41,452 bases of DNA from Mucilaginibacter sp. (GTDB lineage: Bacteria; Bacteroidota; Bacteroidia; Sphingobacteriales; Sphingobacteriaceae): assembly GCA_028287865.1 (NCBI GenBank), contig JAQBOU010000016.1, positions 1-41,452 of the forward strand, given 5' to 3'. The notes under the pieces were generated by a model. The model did no database searches. It was not told the origin of the DNA and worked only from the letters and a program-made list of their open reading frames with translations. Of the stretch, positions 1 through 9,780 are shown piece after piece (position 1 is the stretch's first letter; each line of letters begins with the position of its first letter). Position numbers and translations under genes: made by a program.

Positions 1-1189
1 TTTCATCAGCAACTATATCATCAAAGCTGTTAGGAAAATAGTTGGGCGCCGAACCCTGGTTACCATCAACCCGCATCTGTCCGTCGCGCTCGTAGTTGTT
101 TACCGCAAAAGGACACCTGTTTACCGGGATCTGTTCATAGTTACCTCCAAGGCGGTGACGGTGTGCGTCAGGATAAGAAAGCAGCCGACCCTGCAGCATC
201 TTATCCGGTGAGTAGCCAACCCCATCTACCACATGTGCCGGCGCAAATGCAGCCTGCTCAACATGCGCAAAATAATTATCCGGATTTTTATTCAGTTCAA
301 GCACACCTACCTCTATTAACGGAAAATCGCTGTGCGGCCATACCTTAGTAAGATCAAAGGGATTCCATTTATATGTTTGGGCTTGTTCTTCGGTCATTAC
401 TTGTATCTTAAGATCCCACTGAGGGAAATTGCCGCTATCTATCGCGGACAGGAGGTCATGCTGCGCAAAATCAGGATTCTTGCCCCGCATTTCACCTGCT
501 TCCTCATCGGTAAAGTTTTTGATGCCTTGTTTGGTTAAAAAATGAAACTTTACCCAATGTCTTTCATTTTCAGCATTAATCATAGAAAATGTATGGCTTC
601 CAAAGCCGTGCATATGCCGGTAACCATAAGGTGTTCCCCTGTCAGACATCAGGATAGTAACCTGGTGAAGGCTTTCGGGATTTAATGACCAGAAGTCCCA
701 CATCATAGTAGCGCTTTTGCAGTTGGTGTAAGGATCGCGTTTTTGAGTATGGATAAAATCACTAAATTTCTTAGGGTCTTTTATAAAAAACACAGGAGTA
801 TTGTTCCCTACCAGGTCCCAGTTTCCTTCTTCTGTATAAAATTTCAATGCAAAACCCCTTGGGTCGCGTTCGGTATCAGCCGAGCCTTTTTCACCACCCA
901 CCGTTGAAAAGCGTAAAAAGGTTTTTGTTTCCTTGCCGATAGTATTAAACAGTTTTGCCCGGGTATATTTAGTAATATCTTGGGTAACCGTAAAAGTACC
1001 GTAAGCACCAGACCCTTTTGCATGTACCACTCTTTCGGGGATGCGTTCCCGGTTAAAATGGGCCATTTTTTCGTGCAGGATAAAATCCTGCAGCAATATG
1101 GGACCGCGCGGCCCAACGGTCATGGAGTTTTCATTTTCTGCATACGGTATGCCCGATGCAGTAGTTAGCTTCTTCTTGTTAATTTCCAT
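1..1189 (-). CDS. kat: Catalase (heme, monofunctional), 3' end cut by window edge
   Basis: Breaks hydrogen peroxide down to water and oxygen. Reading the minus strand from the ATG at 1187-1189 gives about 396 codons without a stop, running off the window start; the C-terminal part is missing. The catalase core is plain: the distal-heme histidine lies in [13 protein letters not shown], followed by [19 protein letters not shown] and the catalytic asparagine in [32 protein letters not shown] follows further on. No signal peptide is seen, so it is probably cytoplasmic. The symbol is generic because katA/katE type cannot be settled without the C-terminus. It is divergent from oxyR with a 176-base shared regulatory region containing an OxyR-type site, so peroxide induction is likely. 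The start is the first ATG, and conserved sequence begins within about 12 residues of it. Confidence 0.95.
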   Translation of the reverse strand, partial: MEINKKKLTTASGIPYAENENSMTVGPRGPILLQDFILHEKMAHFNRERIPERVVHAKGSGAYGTFTVTQDITKYTRAKLFNTIGKETKTFLRFSTVGGEKGSADTERDPRGFALKFYTEEGNWDLVGNNTPVFFIKDPKKFSDFIHTQKRDPYTNCKSATMMWDFWSLNPESLHQVTILMSDRGTPYGYRHMHGFGSHTFSMINAENERHWVKFHFLTKQGIKNFTDEEAGEMRGKNPDFAQHDLLSAIDSGNFPQWDLKIQVMTEEQAQTYKWNPFDLTKVWPHSDFPLIEVGVLELNKNPDNYFAHVEQAAFAPAHVVDGVGYSPDKMLQGRLLSYPDAHRHRLGGNYEQIPVNRCPFAVNNYERDGQMRVDGNQGSAPNYFPNSFDDIVADE

Positions 1190-1252
1190 AATAGCTTCGT
1201 TTTAATAATCAAACTTCATCATAATTATTCAATAGAAAAAATCAATAATTAC

Positions 1253-1260
1253 TATATTTG
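1253..1260 (+). promoter_or_regulatory. -7 promoter element (TATATTTG) for oxyR
   Basis: TATATTTG matches the Bacteroidota -7 consensus TAnnTTTG and lies about 105 bases before the oxyR ATG. No clear TTG -33 element was found at 19-21 bases upstream. It would give an oxyR transcript with a leader of about 95 bases that contains the palindrome and the heptamer array. Confidence 0.5.
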
Positions 1261-1261
1261 A

Positions 1262-1276
1262 ATAGATAAAATCTAT
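1262..1276. promoter_or_regulatory. Candidate OxyR operator, ATAG-N7-CTAT
   Basis: ATAGATAAAATCTAT is a perfect inverted repeat (ATAGAT, AAA spacer, ATCTAT) and fits the OxyR half-operator ATAG-N7-CTAT exactly. A less regular ATAG (1232-1235) and CTAT (1252-1255) lie just upstream, roughly where a second half-site of the tetramer operator would be but off by about one base. It begins 2 bases past the oxyR -7 element, a position suited to autorepression, and it faces the catalase promoter. Function is inferred from the match and from the flanking genes. Confidence 0.6.
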
Positions 1277-1288
1277 ATTCGGAGAGAA

Positions 1289-1351
1289 GCAAGAGGTAAG
1301 GAAACAAGAATCAGGATATTTTCTTCTCTTGCCTCTTGAATTTTTGCCTCT
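1289..1351. repeat. Inverted heptamer-periodic array in the oxyR leader
   Basis: Nine 7-base units can be laid end to end: GCAAGAG, GTAAGGA, AACAAGA, ATCAGGA, then TATTTTC as centre, then TTCTCTT, GCCTCTT, GAATTTT, TGCCTCT. The right half is an imperfect reverse complement of the left (CAAGAGG against CCTCTTG), so the oxyR leader RNA could fold into a long imperfect hairpin. The same architecture occurs inside mqnB. Confidence 0.55.
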
Positions 1352-1365
1352 AACATATTATAATT

Positions 1366-2301
1366 ATGACCATTACCCAACTCGAATATGTAGTAGCTAT
1401 TGATACTTACAGAAGCTTTGTATTAGCAGCCGAAAAATGCTTTGTTACCCAACCCACCTTAAGTATGCAGGTACAAAAGCTGGAAGATACCTTGGGCGTT
1501 AAATTGTTTGACCGCAGTAAACAGCCCGTTACCCCCACGGAAATAGGCATTGAGATTATTGCGCAGGCAAGGATCTTATTATCGGAAAGTGAAAAGATCA
1601 AAGAGATTATTACCGACAGGAAAAAGGAGCTATCCGGCGAATTAAAAGTGGGTATTATTCCTACCATAGCGCCTTACATTTTGCCAAAAATTTTACATGG
1701 TTTTATTGAAAAATATCCGCAGGTAAAACTGATCGTTTGGGAACAAACCACCGAACAGATCATTCATCAATTAAAATTGGGAATGATAGACTGCGGAATA
1801 CTATCCACACCCTTGCATGAGAACAGCCTTACAGAACTGCCGGTCTTTTATGAAAATTTTGTAGCTTATGTATCAAAAAACAGTAAGCTTTCAAAGAAAA
1901 AGAGTATCAGCCCGGATGATATTGATATGGAAGAGATCTGGATATTAAATGAAGGACATTGCATGCGGGAGCAGGTTTTAAATATTTGCCAGCGCCGTAA
2001 ATCTACACAAGGGTTTAAACATTTTGAGTATAATACGGGCAGCGTTGAAACACTAAAGCGCATGGTTGATCAAAACAATGGGGCAACTATTTTGCCGGAA
2101 CTGGCACTGGCCGACCTTAATGATAAACAACTGGATAAAGTGCGGTATTTTAAGTCACCGGAGCCTGCACGTGAAGTAAGCATAGTTATACAGCGTAACT
2201 TTTTGAAACGGAGAATGATAGAAGCGCTTAAAACTGAAATACTTGAGTTTTTACCAAAGCGGATGCGAAACAAAAAGAAGAAAGAAGTAATAGATATTTA
2301 G
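1366..2301 (+). CDS. oxyR: Peroxide-sensing LysR-family regulator OxyR
   Basis: A 311-residue LysR-type activator. The N-terminal winged HTH (about residues 1-60) carries AAEKCFVTQPTLSMQVQKLE, and the C-terminal half is the inducer-type domain. The redox pair is visible: GHCMREQVLNIC places cysteines at residues 199 and 208, the same numbers as the peroxide-sensing disulfide of E. coli OxyR, with the same surrounding motif. It should activate catalase, divergently encoded, when the disulfide forms. The ATG at 1366 gives the normal N-terminus directly at the HTH. The basic C-terminal tail (RMRNKKKKEV) is slightly longer than needed for the domain. It ends 14 bases from the convergent VIT gene. 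An ATAG-N7-CTAT site lies in its leader. Confidence 0.95.
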   Translation: MTITQLEYVVAIDTYRSFVLAAEKCFVTQPTLSMQVQKLEDTLGVKLFDRSKQPVTPTEIGIEIIAQARILLSESEKIKEIITDRKKELSGELKVGIIPTIAPYILPKILHGFIEKYPQVKLIVWEQTTEQIIHQLKLGMIDCGILSTPLHENSLTELPVFYENFVAYVSKNSKLSKKKSISPDDIDMEEIWILNEGHCMREQVLNICQRRKSTQGFKHFEYNTGSVETLKRMVDQNNGATILPELALADLNDKQLDKVRYFKSPEPAREVSIVIQRNFLKRRMIEALKTEILEFLPKRMRNKKKKEVIDI

Positions 2302-2315
2302 CCTTAAATCATAAA

Positions 2316-2828
2316 TTAACTTCCGGCACCAATTTTTCCTAACCATATACCAATGCCAAAAACTATTCCTCCGCCAACAATAACTTGTAAAATGGTTGAC
2401 GCCAAGGGAGTTTTCATAAATTTATAACGGATAAATGCTATCGCAAATAATTCAAATACAACTACCACATAAGCAAAATGCAACGCAACTCTCAAATCAG
2501 GAATGAGAAACGGCAGGGTATGCAACATACCGCCTAAGGCGGTAGCAAAGGCTGTAATAGCACCTCTTACCACAGGTTTTCCCCTTCCCGTTACTACTCC
2601 GTCATCAGAAAGGGCTTCTGCCAAACCCATGCTGATGCCGGCACCTAGTGAGGCAGCCAGACCTACATAAAATGCTTTTATAGGTTGCCCGGTTAAACCG
2701 GCCGTGGCGAATATTGGAGCAAGTGTAGACACAGATCCATCCATTAATCCTAACAGGCCGGGCTGAACTTTTTGTAAAACGAAATCAGCTGCTGTTTTTT
2801 TTTCTTTTGAAGTTTGCTTAGATGCCAT
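2316..2828 (-). CDS. VIT/CCC1-family iron/manganese transporter-like membrane protein
   Basis: A 170-residue membrane protein of the VIT1/CCC1 family, which moves Fe(II) or Mn(II) across membranes. Seen: the family's first-helix motif [16 protein letters not shown], then a second helix [21 protein letters not shown], and about three more hydrophobic helices. The charged N-terminus has no signal peptide. It is shorter than typical VIT1/CCC1 proteins (about 220-240) and lacks the long cytosolic metal-binding loop, resembling the C-terminal membrane part of rubrerythrin-VIT fusions. It sits tail to tail with oxyR and near catalase, which fits iron withdrawal during peroxide stress; that link is inference. 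The start ATG is at 2826-2828. Confidence 0.8.
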   Translation of the reverse strand: MASKQTSKEKKTAADFVLQKVQPGLLGLMDGSVSTLAPIFATAGLTGQPIKAFYVGLAASLGAGISMGLAEALSDDGVVTGRGKPVVRGAITAFATALGGMLHTLPFLIPDLRVALHFAYVVVVFELFAIAFIRYKFMKTPLASTILQVIVGGGIVFGIGIWLGKIGAGS

Positions 2829-3089
2829 CTTTAAATTTTAAAATGAACCTTAATAAGGAAAAATATGTTTTAAAAGAGATAAAATAATGTACAATTCTTC
2901 AAATAATACGGTGATAAGTCATTTTAGTTAATTAATGTTAAAAAAACTAATTAAAGCCAATTTTCATCTTTACTTCAGATTGTTACCTTAATATTGTTAT
3001 TGTCAGGATAGCGACCTGAAAATACAATTTAACAGGAACACTGCCGTTAACTGTGAATATTATTATTAAACAACTATTAATACCCCTAT

Positions 3090-3311
3090 ATGATAAAGCA
3101 ATTGTTTAAAATAACGGGCTGTATGCTTTTAATGTTGTCCGTTACCTCGTGTGTTCATTTAAAGGAGTATCAGAAAAGCCGCCTCAATGACGCAGAAATG
3201 GTGCTGGGAAACCGCAAAGTGGAAAAAAATGAATTGAATTTTCAATCGTACCGCGAAAGTGCATCAGGTGCCAACGCCGGAAAAACCGGTGGTGGTTGCG
3301 GATGTAATTAA
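3090..3311 (+). CDS. Small DUF4266-type lipoprotein with C-terminal Gly-Cys tail
   Basis: A 73-residue secreted lipoprotein. The N-terminus is a lipoprotein signal (lipobox SVTSC, lipidated Cys21), followed by a short charged body (HLKEYQKSRLNDAEMVLG) and a glycine-rich tail ending GGGCGCN. Family and layout match DUF4266, small lipoproteins usually next to a DUF3570 barrel; their function is not known to me. The next gene starts 27 bases downstream, so the two are surely cotranscribed. The CxC terminus could bind metal, exchange disulfides with the nearby thioredoxin, or be a modification site; none of this can be decided from sequence. Confidence 0.8.
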   Translation: MIKQLFKITGCMLLMLSVTSCVHLKEYQKSRLNDAEMVLGNRKVEKNELNFQSYRESASGANAGKTGGGCGCN

Positions 3312-3338
3312 TTACCTCAATATCATTCATTAATTTTC

Positions 3339-4673
3339 ATGAAAAAAATATTTTTATCTGTTATTGGGTTTGCGCTGATCTGCCGCCAGCACGCCTTTGC
3401 GCAAATCAAGCCAGACACCAGCAAGTCTGCATTTGTGTGGCATAAAGCACCCCAGGACCCCGCAACACAAGATACTGAAAGTTATGTATCCAGGCGCTTA
3501 AGAATAGATGAGATTGACTTTGTATCAAGCTATTACACACAAAATGGGGACCATTCTCCGGTTACAGGTGGGATTGGCACAGAAAAAGTAACAGATTTTT
3601 CTAACGGATTAAATCTTAATTTGGTTTGGTATAATCCTGCATTAAATAAAAACACATTAAATGTCGGATTTGGATTTGACCATCATAGCTCTGCATCTGC
3701 CGCATACGTTGCTTTAAATGGCGGTGCAAACCCAAGCGGGACAAGAATTTATCCTTCTTTAGACTGGACCGTTGAAAACTCAAAAAATGGCAGCAGTTTT
3801 GGGATAGGAGCATATTATTCCGGGGAGTATAATTATAAATCAAAGGGTGCTGATATTCATTGGTCTAAAAAAACGAATGATAAAAATGGCGAGTTTGGAG
3901 TTAAGCTGCAGGGCTATTTTGACCAGGTTACCCTCATATACCCATCGGAATTTGTACCGGCGCCAACCTTTACCGTAATTCCACCGGGGTCAACAGTTAT
4001 TACAACGGCAAGCGGAAATACACAAATAGTGAATACCGCAGGGCAGGTGATATCTAATTCAAAAAGCACTCTTCCAACAAGCCCGAGAACTACGCTTACT
4101 GCATCATTTTCATATACACAGCAGTTAAGCTCAAGATTGCAGGTAATGTTGTTAGGAGATGTGGTTACACAAAGCGGTTATTTGAGCCTGCCGTTTCACC
4201 GGGTATATTTTTCAAATGGAAAAGATACGATAGAAAAACTGCCGTCTTCGCGTTTTAAATTGCCGGTTGGTTTGCGGCTCAATTATTTTGTAGGCGATAA
4301 CATTATTATCCGGACTTATTACCGCTATTATACAGATAACTGGGGAAGTAAATCAAATACCGCCAGCCTGGAAGTTCCGGTTAAGATAACGCCGTTCTTT
4401 TCAATATCGCCATTTTACAGGTATTATAATCAAACGGCCGCTAAATATTTTGCGCCTTATGAGCAACATAGTCCCACGGATCAGTACTATACCAGTAATT
4501 ATGAATACGCAAAGTTCGAGGCCGGGTATTATGGGATAGGTTTTAGGATGGCACCGCCAACAGGGGTATTTGGATGGCAGGGCCTCCATGAAATGGAAAT
4601 AAGATACGGGCATTACACGCAAACAACCAACCTTGTTTCGGATGTTGTATCATTAAGTTTAGGTTTTAAATAA
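3339..4673 (+). CDS. DUF3570 outer-membrane beta-barrel protein
   Basis: A 444-residue exported protein with a cleavable signal peptide (KIFLSVIGFALICRQHAFAQ). The mature part alternates polar and aromatic residues as in transmembrane beta strands (for example LRLNYFVGDNIIIRTYYRYY and MEIRYGHYTQTTNLVSDVVS) and ends in a barrel-like C-terminus. The DUF3570 assignment rests on this pattern, on the N-terminal SYVSRRLRIDEIDFVSSYYTQ segment after the signal, and on the DUF4266 partner upstream. Function is unknown; DUF4266/DUF3570 pairs are often reported near thioredoxin-like proteins and ApbE flavin transferases. Here the thioredoxin follows but no ApbE is in the window. A hairpin with a T-run follows the stop. 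Confidence 0.75.
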   Translation: MKKIFLSVIGFALICRQHAFAQIKPDTSKSAFVWHKAPQDPATQDTESYVSRRLRIDEIDFVSSYYTQNGDHSPVTGGIGTEKVTDFSNGLNLNLVWYNPALNKNTLNVGFGFDHHSSASAAYVALNGGANPSGTRIYPSLDWTVENSKNGSSFGIGAYYSGEYNYKSKGADIHWSKKTNDKNGEFGVKLQGYFDQVTLIYPSEFVPAPTFTVIPPGSTVITTASGNTQIVNTAGQVISNSKSTLPTSPRTTLTASFSYTQQLSSRLQVMLLGDVVTQSGYLSLPFHRVYFSNGKDTIEKLPSSRFKLPVGLRLNYFVGDNIIIRTYYRYYTDNWGSKSNTASLEVPVKITPFFSISPFYRYYNQTAAKYFAPYEQHSPTDQYYTSNYEYAKFEAGYYGIGFRMAPPTGVFGWQGLHEMEIRYGHYTQTTNLVSDVVSLSLGFK

Positions 4674-4679
4674 GGAAGT

Positions 4680-4719
4680 ATCCGGCAAGGATTATCGTCA
4701 GGCCGGATGACATTTTTTT
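4680..4719 (+). terminator. Probable terminator after the DUF4266-DUF3570 pair
   Basis: ATCCGGC (4680-4686) pairs with GCCGGAT (4702-4708), followed after four bases by seven T. Since the thioredoxin gene lies beyond it, that gene probably has its own promoter or is reached by readthrough. Confidence 0.6.
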
Positions 4720-4894
4720 GGCATCTGTACATATTTGGATAAATATTTGTAAAAATTTTATCCGCAGGTAAAAACCATTTAAGAGTTCTCATTAGTTGTT
4801 TATGTACCATAATTATTTTTTAAACGTTATTTTTTTACTTCGCAATCTTTTAAATGTATAATTAATTGAATTTAAATCTCAGTAAACCATTTGT

Positions 4895-5329
4895 ATGAAA
4901 CTATTAGCTATCTCTTTAATGATGATTTTTTCGACCGGTGTTACCTGGTTGGGGAATTTTGATACCGCCAAAACAGAAGCAGCTCAACAACATAAATTAA
5001 TATTGATCAATTTTTCGGGTTCTGACTGGTGCGGCCCTTGTATCCGTTTGCGAAAAGAAATATTGGAATCTGCAGCATTTGAAAATTATGCAGCTGATCA
5101 TCTTGTACTGGTCCGTGCAGATTTTCCACGGCAAAAAAAAGACCAGTTAAGTAAAGAACAAACTAAACTGAACGAAGCCCTGGCCGATAAATATAACGCG
5201 GACGGCAAGTTTCCATATACGGTATTAGTTGATGACAAAGGGAAGGTGTTATATAAGTGGGATGGTTTCCCCAACGAAACACCGGATGAATTTATTTCAC
5301 AGATCAACAGCGCCGACGCGTCACACTAA
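4895..5329 (+). CDS. Periplasmic thioredoxin-like protein (DsbD-gamma/DUF255-like)
   Basis: A 144-residue thioredoxin-fold protein. A weak signal peptide or anchor (MKLLAISLMMIFSTGVTWLG) leads into WLGNFDTAKTEAAQQHKLILINF, then the active site SDWCGPCIRLRKEI with redox cysteines at about 46 and 49, and a cis-proline-type region FPYTVLVDDKGKVLYKWDGF. It should reduce or exchange disulfides outside the cytoplasm. It follows the DUF4266/DUF3570 pair, whose lipoprotein carries a CxC tail that may be its client (inference). A strong hairpin terminator follows the gene. Confidence 0.85.
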   Translation: MKLLAISLMMIFSTGVTWLGNFDTAKTEAAQQHKLILINFSGSDWCGPCIRLRKEILESAAFENYAADHLVLVRADFPRQKKDQLSKEQTKLNEALADKYNADGKFPYTVLVDDKGKVLYKWDGFPNETPDEFISQINSADASH

Positions 5330-5343
5330 AAACAATAACCAGG

Positions 5344-5376
5344 AAGGCCTTTGGATATAACTCTGAAGGCCTTTTT
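5344..5376. terminator. Intrinsic terminator between convergent genes
   Basis: AAGGCCTT (5344-5351) pairs with AAGGCCTT (5366-5373), followed by a T-run and TTAATTTT. It ends the thioredoxin transcript, 15 bases after the stop; the hybrid kinase converges from the other side. Confidence 0.75.
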
Positions 5377-5401
5377 AATTTTACCTATCTGTAATCATCA
5401 T

Positions 5402-8400
5402 TCAGACAGACACGGTTGAAACTATAACCTTATATGTTTCTTCAAGAGCGGTAACCAAGGTTTCAAGTTTTAACGGTTTGGGGATGTAGTCATTCATGCC
5501 GGCTTTTAAACATTCTTCCCGGTCTTCTACCATAGCGTTAGCTGTCATTGCTATAACAACGGGTTGCTTTTTATAATGCTTTCTGATATAACGGGTAGTT
5601 TCCAGGCCGTCCATTTCTGGCATTTGTACATCCATTAATATAACGTCGTAATACTTACTATCCAGCATCTGGATAGCTTCTTTACCATTGGTTGCTAAAA
5701 CAGCCTCATAACCTAGTTTTTCGAGCACTTTCAATATCATTTTCTGGTTGATGAGATTATCCTCGGCTACCATAATATTTAATGGGAAAGTGGTTGCAAA
5801 ATCCTTATTCAGTAAACGGGCCGGCCTTTGCTCCGGCTCAGCCTGTTGCGTATGATATTGTAGCTCGGCTAATATAACTCTGCTTAATTGCAGTTGTTTA
5901 ACTGGTTTTGTTAATACTGCTTTAAATAACCCCGGATATTTTTTCAGGGTTTCGTTTCCAATAGAGCTCAACAGGATGACCGGCAGGTCTTTGTTCAATT
6001 CTTTTATTGCCATGCTTAACTGTACACCATCCATTACCGGCATCTGCATATCTGTTATTACCAGGTCAAAACCCGTTTGGGTATTCAATAGTTGTAAAGC
6101 CTCCATTCCTGATGAGGCCATAACTGTTTTAAGGTTCCAATATTCCAATTGTAATTGTAAAATGCGGCGGTTAGTAGCATTGTCGTCTACAATCAGCACC
6201 CTTCGGCCTTGAATTTCGGCCATATTAAGCGTTTCGTTTAGTTGTTTACCCTGCTTGCTTGCTTTACACTTTACAGTAAAATTAAACGTGGTTCCAACAC
6301 CGGGTTTACTGGTAACGGCTATTGTACCCCCCATCAGTTTTACAAGGCGTTCACAAATTGCCAGTCCCAATCCTGTACCGCCATATTTACGTGTAGTAGA
6401 AGAATCAACCTGCGAAAACGCTTCGAATAAATTAACCATCTTTTCCTCAACTATTCCTATACCAGTATCCCGTACTTCAAAGCCAACTTCAATTTCGTCA
6501 TCACCATATTCACTGGCAAGCGTTACGCTTAAAAAGACATCTCCCTCATGCGTGAATTTCATGGCATTGCCAACCAAGTTGATCAATACCTGCCGCAGCC
6601 GCATGCCATCGCCTACTAATTGTGCCGGCAAGCGATTGTCTACCTGGTACATCAGATCAATCTCTAACTCAGCTGCCTTAGCAGCAAAAAGATCAAGCAC
6701 TTCCTCTACACAATAACGCAGATCAAAGTCGTGCGGATCAAGTTCCATTTTACCGGAGTCTATTTTGGAGAAGTCTAAAATATCATTTATCACATTCAGT
6801 AAAGCTTCACCGCTGTGGAGTATGGTTTGTGAATATTCACGTTGCTCAGGACTAAGCTCCGTTTCATTCAACAGCGAGGCCATTCCTAACACCCCGTTCA
6901 TCGGCGTCCTGATCTCGTGACTCATGGTTGCCAAAAAAACGCTTTTTGCCTGGTTCGCTTTTTCTGCCTCTTCGCGCGCCTTACGTTCGCCAATTGTCAT
7001 TTGAGCCAACAGCTCTGTGCGTTCTTTTACTTGTGTTTCAAGTAATAATTGCCTTAGTTTAATGGATCTTACCCGGTATTTAAAAATACCATATACCGCG
7101 CCAATAATCAACAATACCGATAGTATTTCAAACCACCACGTTAGCCAAAACGGGGGGACAATCGTTATTTGCAGCGCATTTGTAACCGGCGACCACAAAC
7201 CTGCGCTATTTTTATATTTTATTTTAAACACGTATTTGCCTGGCGACAGGTTTGTATAAGAAGCGGTATTTCTGTTGCCAACATTATTCCAGTCGGCATC
7301 AAATCCCTCCAGTTTAAATGCATATTGCTTCTTTTCGGCCAAGCCATAATCCAGGGCTGCATATTCAAGTGAAATTACCGATTGTTTATAATTTAAAGTA
7401 ATAGCCCGGGTATCAGCAATATCTTTTTTTAGGGGTGAATTGTCACTATCGTTTTTTGCAATCTCAAGCGGTTTATTAAATACCTGAAAAGATGTTATCA
7501 GCAAAGGCGAAAACCCAATCGGTTTTAAAATCTGGCTGGGATAAAATGCATTAAATCCGTTTATACCACCAAAGTATAGTTTCCCGCTGCGCGTTTTTAA
7601 AGCAGAATGTGGTTTAAATTCGTCGCTTTGTACGCCATCTTCTGTAGTGTAATTTTTAAAAGTATTATCAGCCGGGTCATACATGGATAGCCCGCTGTTT
7701 GTACTGATCCAAAATTTACCATGATCATCCTCTTTTATAGCATAAATGATGTCACTTGCCAAACCACTCTTTTTGTTGAAAACTGTAAAATGTTTTGATA
7801 CGGGATCAAACAAATCCAGGCCTGATAGGGTGCCCAGCCATAAATGACCTTTACTATCCTCATAAATATCAGTTACTCCATTATTGCTCAAACTATTTTT
7901 ATTTTCGTTATGCACAAGGTGTGTAACGGTGTTTGTTTTTCTGTCTAAAAGGTCAAGGCCGGCTTCAGAGGTTCCTATCCACAAATTTCCTTTTTTATCT
8001 TCGCATAATGCATAAATATAATTACTGCTTAAACTGTGGGGATCATTAACATCGAACCTATAATGCTTTATTTTTTTAGTTGTTGGATCATAGCAATCTA
8101 AACCGCCGCCAAAAACGCTTATCCAGGTTTTCTTGTCCCTGGTATGTATCAAATTGTAAACATTGTTACCAGCTAAGCTTCCAGGATTAGCGGGATCCCT
8201 GTTTAGATAAGTAAATTTTTGCGTTTTCGGGTTCATTATGCTGATCCCGTTGCCCCAGGTACCTATCCATAAATTCCCTTCCTTATCCTGGTTAACTATC
8301 AGTACGTAATTACCGGAGATGCCGTTTTTCCCTGCGGATTGCTGTTTATAATAAGTAAAAACTCCATTTTGCGGATTGAACTTATTTAATCCCCCGCCAT

Positions 8401-9586
8401 CGGTTCCAACCCAAACATTCTTTTCATGATCTTCAAAAAGCGAGAGCACAAAATTATTTGACAAACTGCTTGATAAAGAATTATGGCGGTAAGAAGTAAA
8501 GCTGTCTTTGGCCTTTTTAAACAAGTTAACCCCTCCGCTAAATGACCCTAACCACATATTATCTGATCTGTCTTTACATATCGAATAAATAGAATTCCCG
8601 TTAATACTATTTTCATCAACCTCATCGTGCAGACAATTATAAAAATTACCGGTTTTTTTGTTTAAAATAGAGAGGCCGCCATTTTCAGTGCCTATCCATA
8701 AATTTCCTTCCTTATCCTTTCGCAGGCTATAAATGGTATTGCTTGAAAGACTATTGGCATTTTCTTCTTTATGTTTAAACTGTTTAAAAGTTCTCTTTTC
8801 TTTATCAAACAAATACAAACCATCATCCTGCGTGCCAATCCATAGTTGGGTAGCACTTTCTTCACTAATACAGATCACATTAATACCGGATACGATATTG
8901 CTATGGGGGTCTTTAAATGGACAACTTGAAAAAGTGTTATTTTTTCGATCATAAAGGCTTAATCCGCCTCTTGAGGTTCCAACCCACAACTTATGCTGAG
9001 AGTCTTCAAACACAACACGGACGTTATTATCATTTATGCTATTTTTATCAAGCTGTGAATTAACATGATGCTCAAATATCTTTTTCTTTAGGTTGTAGCT
9101 ATCCAAACCACCATTTTGAGTAGTAATCCATAAAGTGTTATCTGTACTGTAGGCAAGCTTGTTAATAATATTATTTGAAATGCTTTTTGGGTTGGAATTG
9201 TCATGCATATACCGGACAAAGCTGCCCGTATTTCTATCATACATGTTTAAGCCTCTTTGGGTAGCTACCCAGATATTGCCGTTTTGATCTTCTGCAATAT
9301 CGCTAACCATGTTATTGCTTAAGGAATTGCTATTTTTGGAATCATAGCGATAAGTAATAAATTTATAGCCATCGTATCTGTTTAAACCATTGCGTGTACC
9401 TATCCACATAAATCCGCGGCTATCCTGTATAATGCAATTAACATTAATTTGCGATAATCCTTCCCTGGTCCCCAGGTGTTCAAAACTCAGGCTTCGGCTT
9501 TGTGAAAAACATATAAACGGAACTGCACAAAATAGCTGCATTATAGCCAGCCTCAATAATTTAACTATGCCGGGAAATTTACACAT
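5402..9586 (-). CDS. Hybrid two-component sensor: 14-blade propeller, Y_Y_Y, kinase and two receivers
   Basis: A one-protein sensing system of 1394 residues. Order: signal peptide (about 1-30, ending CFSQS); fourteen two-component propeller repeats of the WIGTxxGGLxxYD type (about 35-690), enough for two seven-bladed propellers; a Y_Y_Y domain (about 700-800, ending [19 protein letters not shown]); one membrane helix ([21 protein letters not shown]); HisKA with [18 protein letters not shown]; HATPase with DTGIGI and [11 protein letters not shown]; receiver 1 ([14 protein letters not shown]); receiver 2 ([14 protein letters not shown]) at the C-terminus. The periplasmic half is that of the Bacteroidota HTCS polysaccharide sensors, but there is no AraC-type HTH, so output must go through phosphotransfer or a separate regulator. 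The ATG at 9586 is used; a TTG one codon upstream would give Met-Met. No polysaccharide locus flanks it. Confidence 0.93.
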   Translation of the reverse strand: MCKFPGIVKLLRLAIMQLFCAVPFICFSQSRSLSFEHLGTREGLSQINVNCIIQDSRGFMWIGTRNGLNRYDGYKFITYRYDSKNSNSLSNNMVSDIAEDQNGNIWVATQRGLNMYDRNTGSFVRYMHDNSNPKSISNNIINKLAYSTDNTLWITTQNGGLDSYNLKKKIFEHHVNSQLDKNSINDNNVRVVFEDSQHKLWVGTSRGGLSLYDRKNNTFSSCPFKDPHSNIVSGINVICISEESATQLWIGTQDDGLYLFDKEKRTFKQFKHKEENANSLSSNTIYSLRKDKEGNLWIGTENGGLSILNKKTGNFYNCLHDEVDENSINGNSIYSICKDRSDNMWLGSFSGGVNLFKKAKDSFTSYRHNSLSSSLSNNFVLSLFEDHEKNVWVGTDGGGLNKFNPQNGVFTYYKQQSAGKNGISGNYVLIVNQDKEGNLWIGTWGNGISIMNPKTQKFTYLNRDPANPGSLAGNNVYNLIHTRDKKTWISVFGGGLDCYDPTTKKIKHYRFDVNDPHSLSSNYIYALCEDKKGNLWIGTSEAGLDLLDRKTNTVTHLVHNENKNSLSNNGVTDIYEDSKGHLWLGTLSGLDLFDPVSKHFTVFNKKSGLASDIIYAIKEDDHGKFWISTNSGLSMYDPADNTFKNYTTEDGVQSDEFKPHSALKTRSGKLYFGGINGFNAFYPSQILKPIGFSPLLITSFQVFNKPLEIAKNDSDNSPLKKDIADTRAITLNYKQSVISLEYAALDYGLAEKKQYAFKLEGFDADWNNVGNRNTASYTNLSPGKYVFKIKYKNSAGLWSPVTNALQITIVPPFWLTWWFEILSVLLIIGAVYGIFKYRVRSIKLRQLLLETQVKERTELLAQMTIGERKAREEAEKANQAKSVFLATMSHEIRTPMNGVLGMASLLNETELSPEQREYSQTILHSGEALLNVINDILDFSKIDSGKMELDPHDFDLRYCVEEVLDLFAAKAAELEIDLMYQVDNRLPAQLVGDGMRLRQVLINLVGNAMKFTHEGDVFLSVTLASEYGDDEIEVGFEVRDTGIGIVEEKMVNLFEAFSQVDSSTTRKYGGTGLGLAICERLVKLMGGTIAVTSKPGVGTTFNFTVKCKASKQGKQLNETLNMAEIQGRRVLIVDDNATNRRILQLQLEYWNLKTVMASSGMEALQLLNTQTGFDLVITDMQMPVMDGVQLSMAIKELNKDLPVILLSSIGNETLKKYPGLFKAVLTKPVKQLQLSRVILAELQYHTQQAEPEQRPARLLNKDFATTFPLNIMVAEDNLINQKMILKVLEKLGYEAVLATNGKEAIQMLDSKYYDVILMDVQMPEMDGLETTRYIRKHYKKQPVVIAMTANAMVEDREECLKAGMNDYIPKPLKLETLVTALEETYKVIVSTVSV

Positions 9587-9637
9587 CAATGAATAATATT
9601 AGGTTAGCCTGACTCATTGGAGAGAGCAACAGGTTAT

Positions 9638-9692
9638 AGTATTAATTAACATGTTTGTACGTAAAGCAATTCAATAAGTTAGTATTAATTAA
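9638..9692. repeat. Direct repeat in the intergenic region before the hybrid kinase
   Basis: AGTATTAATTAA occurs at 9638-9649 and again at 9681-9692, a spacing of 43 bases, in the 194-base divergent region between the hybrid kinase and the L,D-transpeptidase gene. It could be a regulator binding pair, but the sequence is AT-rich and chance is possible. Confidence 0.3.
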
Positions 9693-9780
9693 ATATAAAA
9701 ACCGTCTTGCATAATATATAACTTACTCTTTGTTAGTAAAGAACATGCTTTAAAAACTTAACTTAGTATTTTGATGATGT

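Noticed and set aside
163..348. Plus-strand reading frames over 1-1168
   Set aside because: They are shadows of the catalase gene on the minus strand, which has full family motifs.
6255..6716. 153-residue plus-strand frame within the hybrid kinase
   Set aside because: It is antisense to the HisKA/HATPase region, lacks a recognisable domain, and is serine/threonine/proline-rich as expected from an antisense frame.
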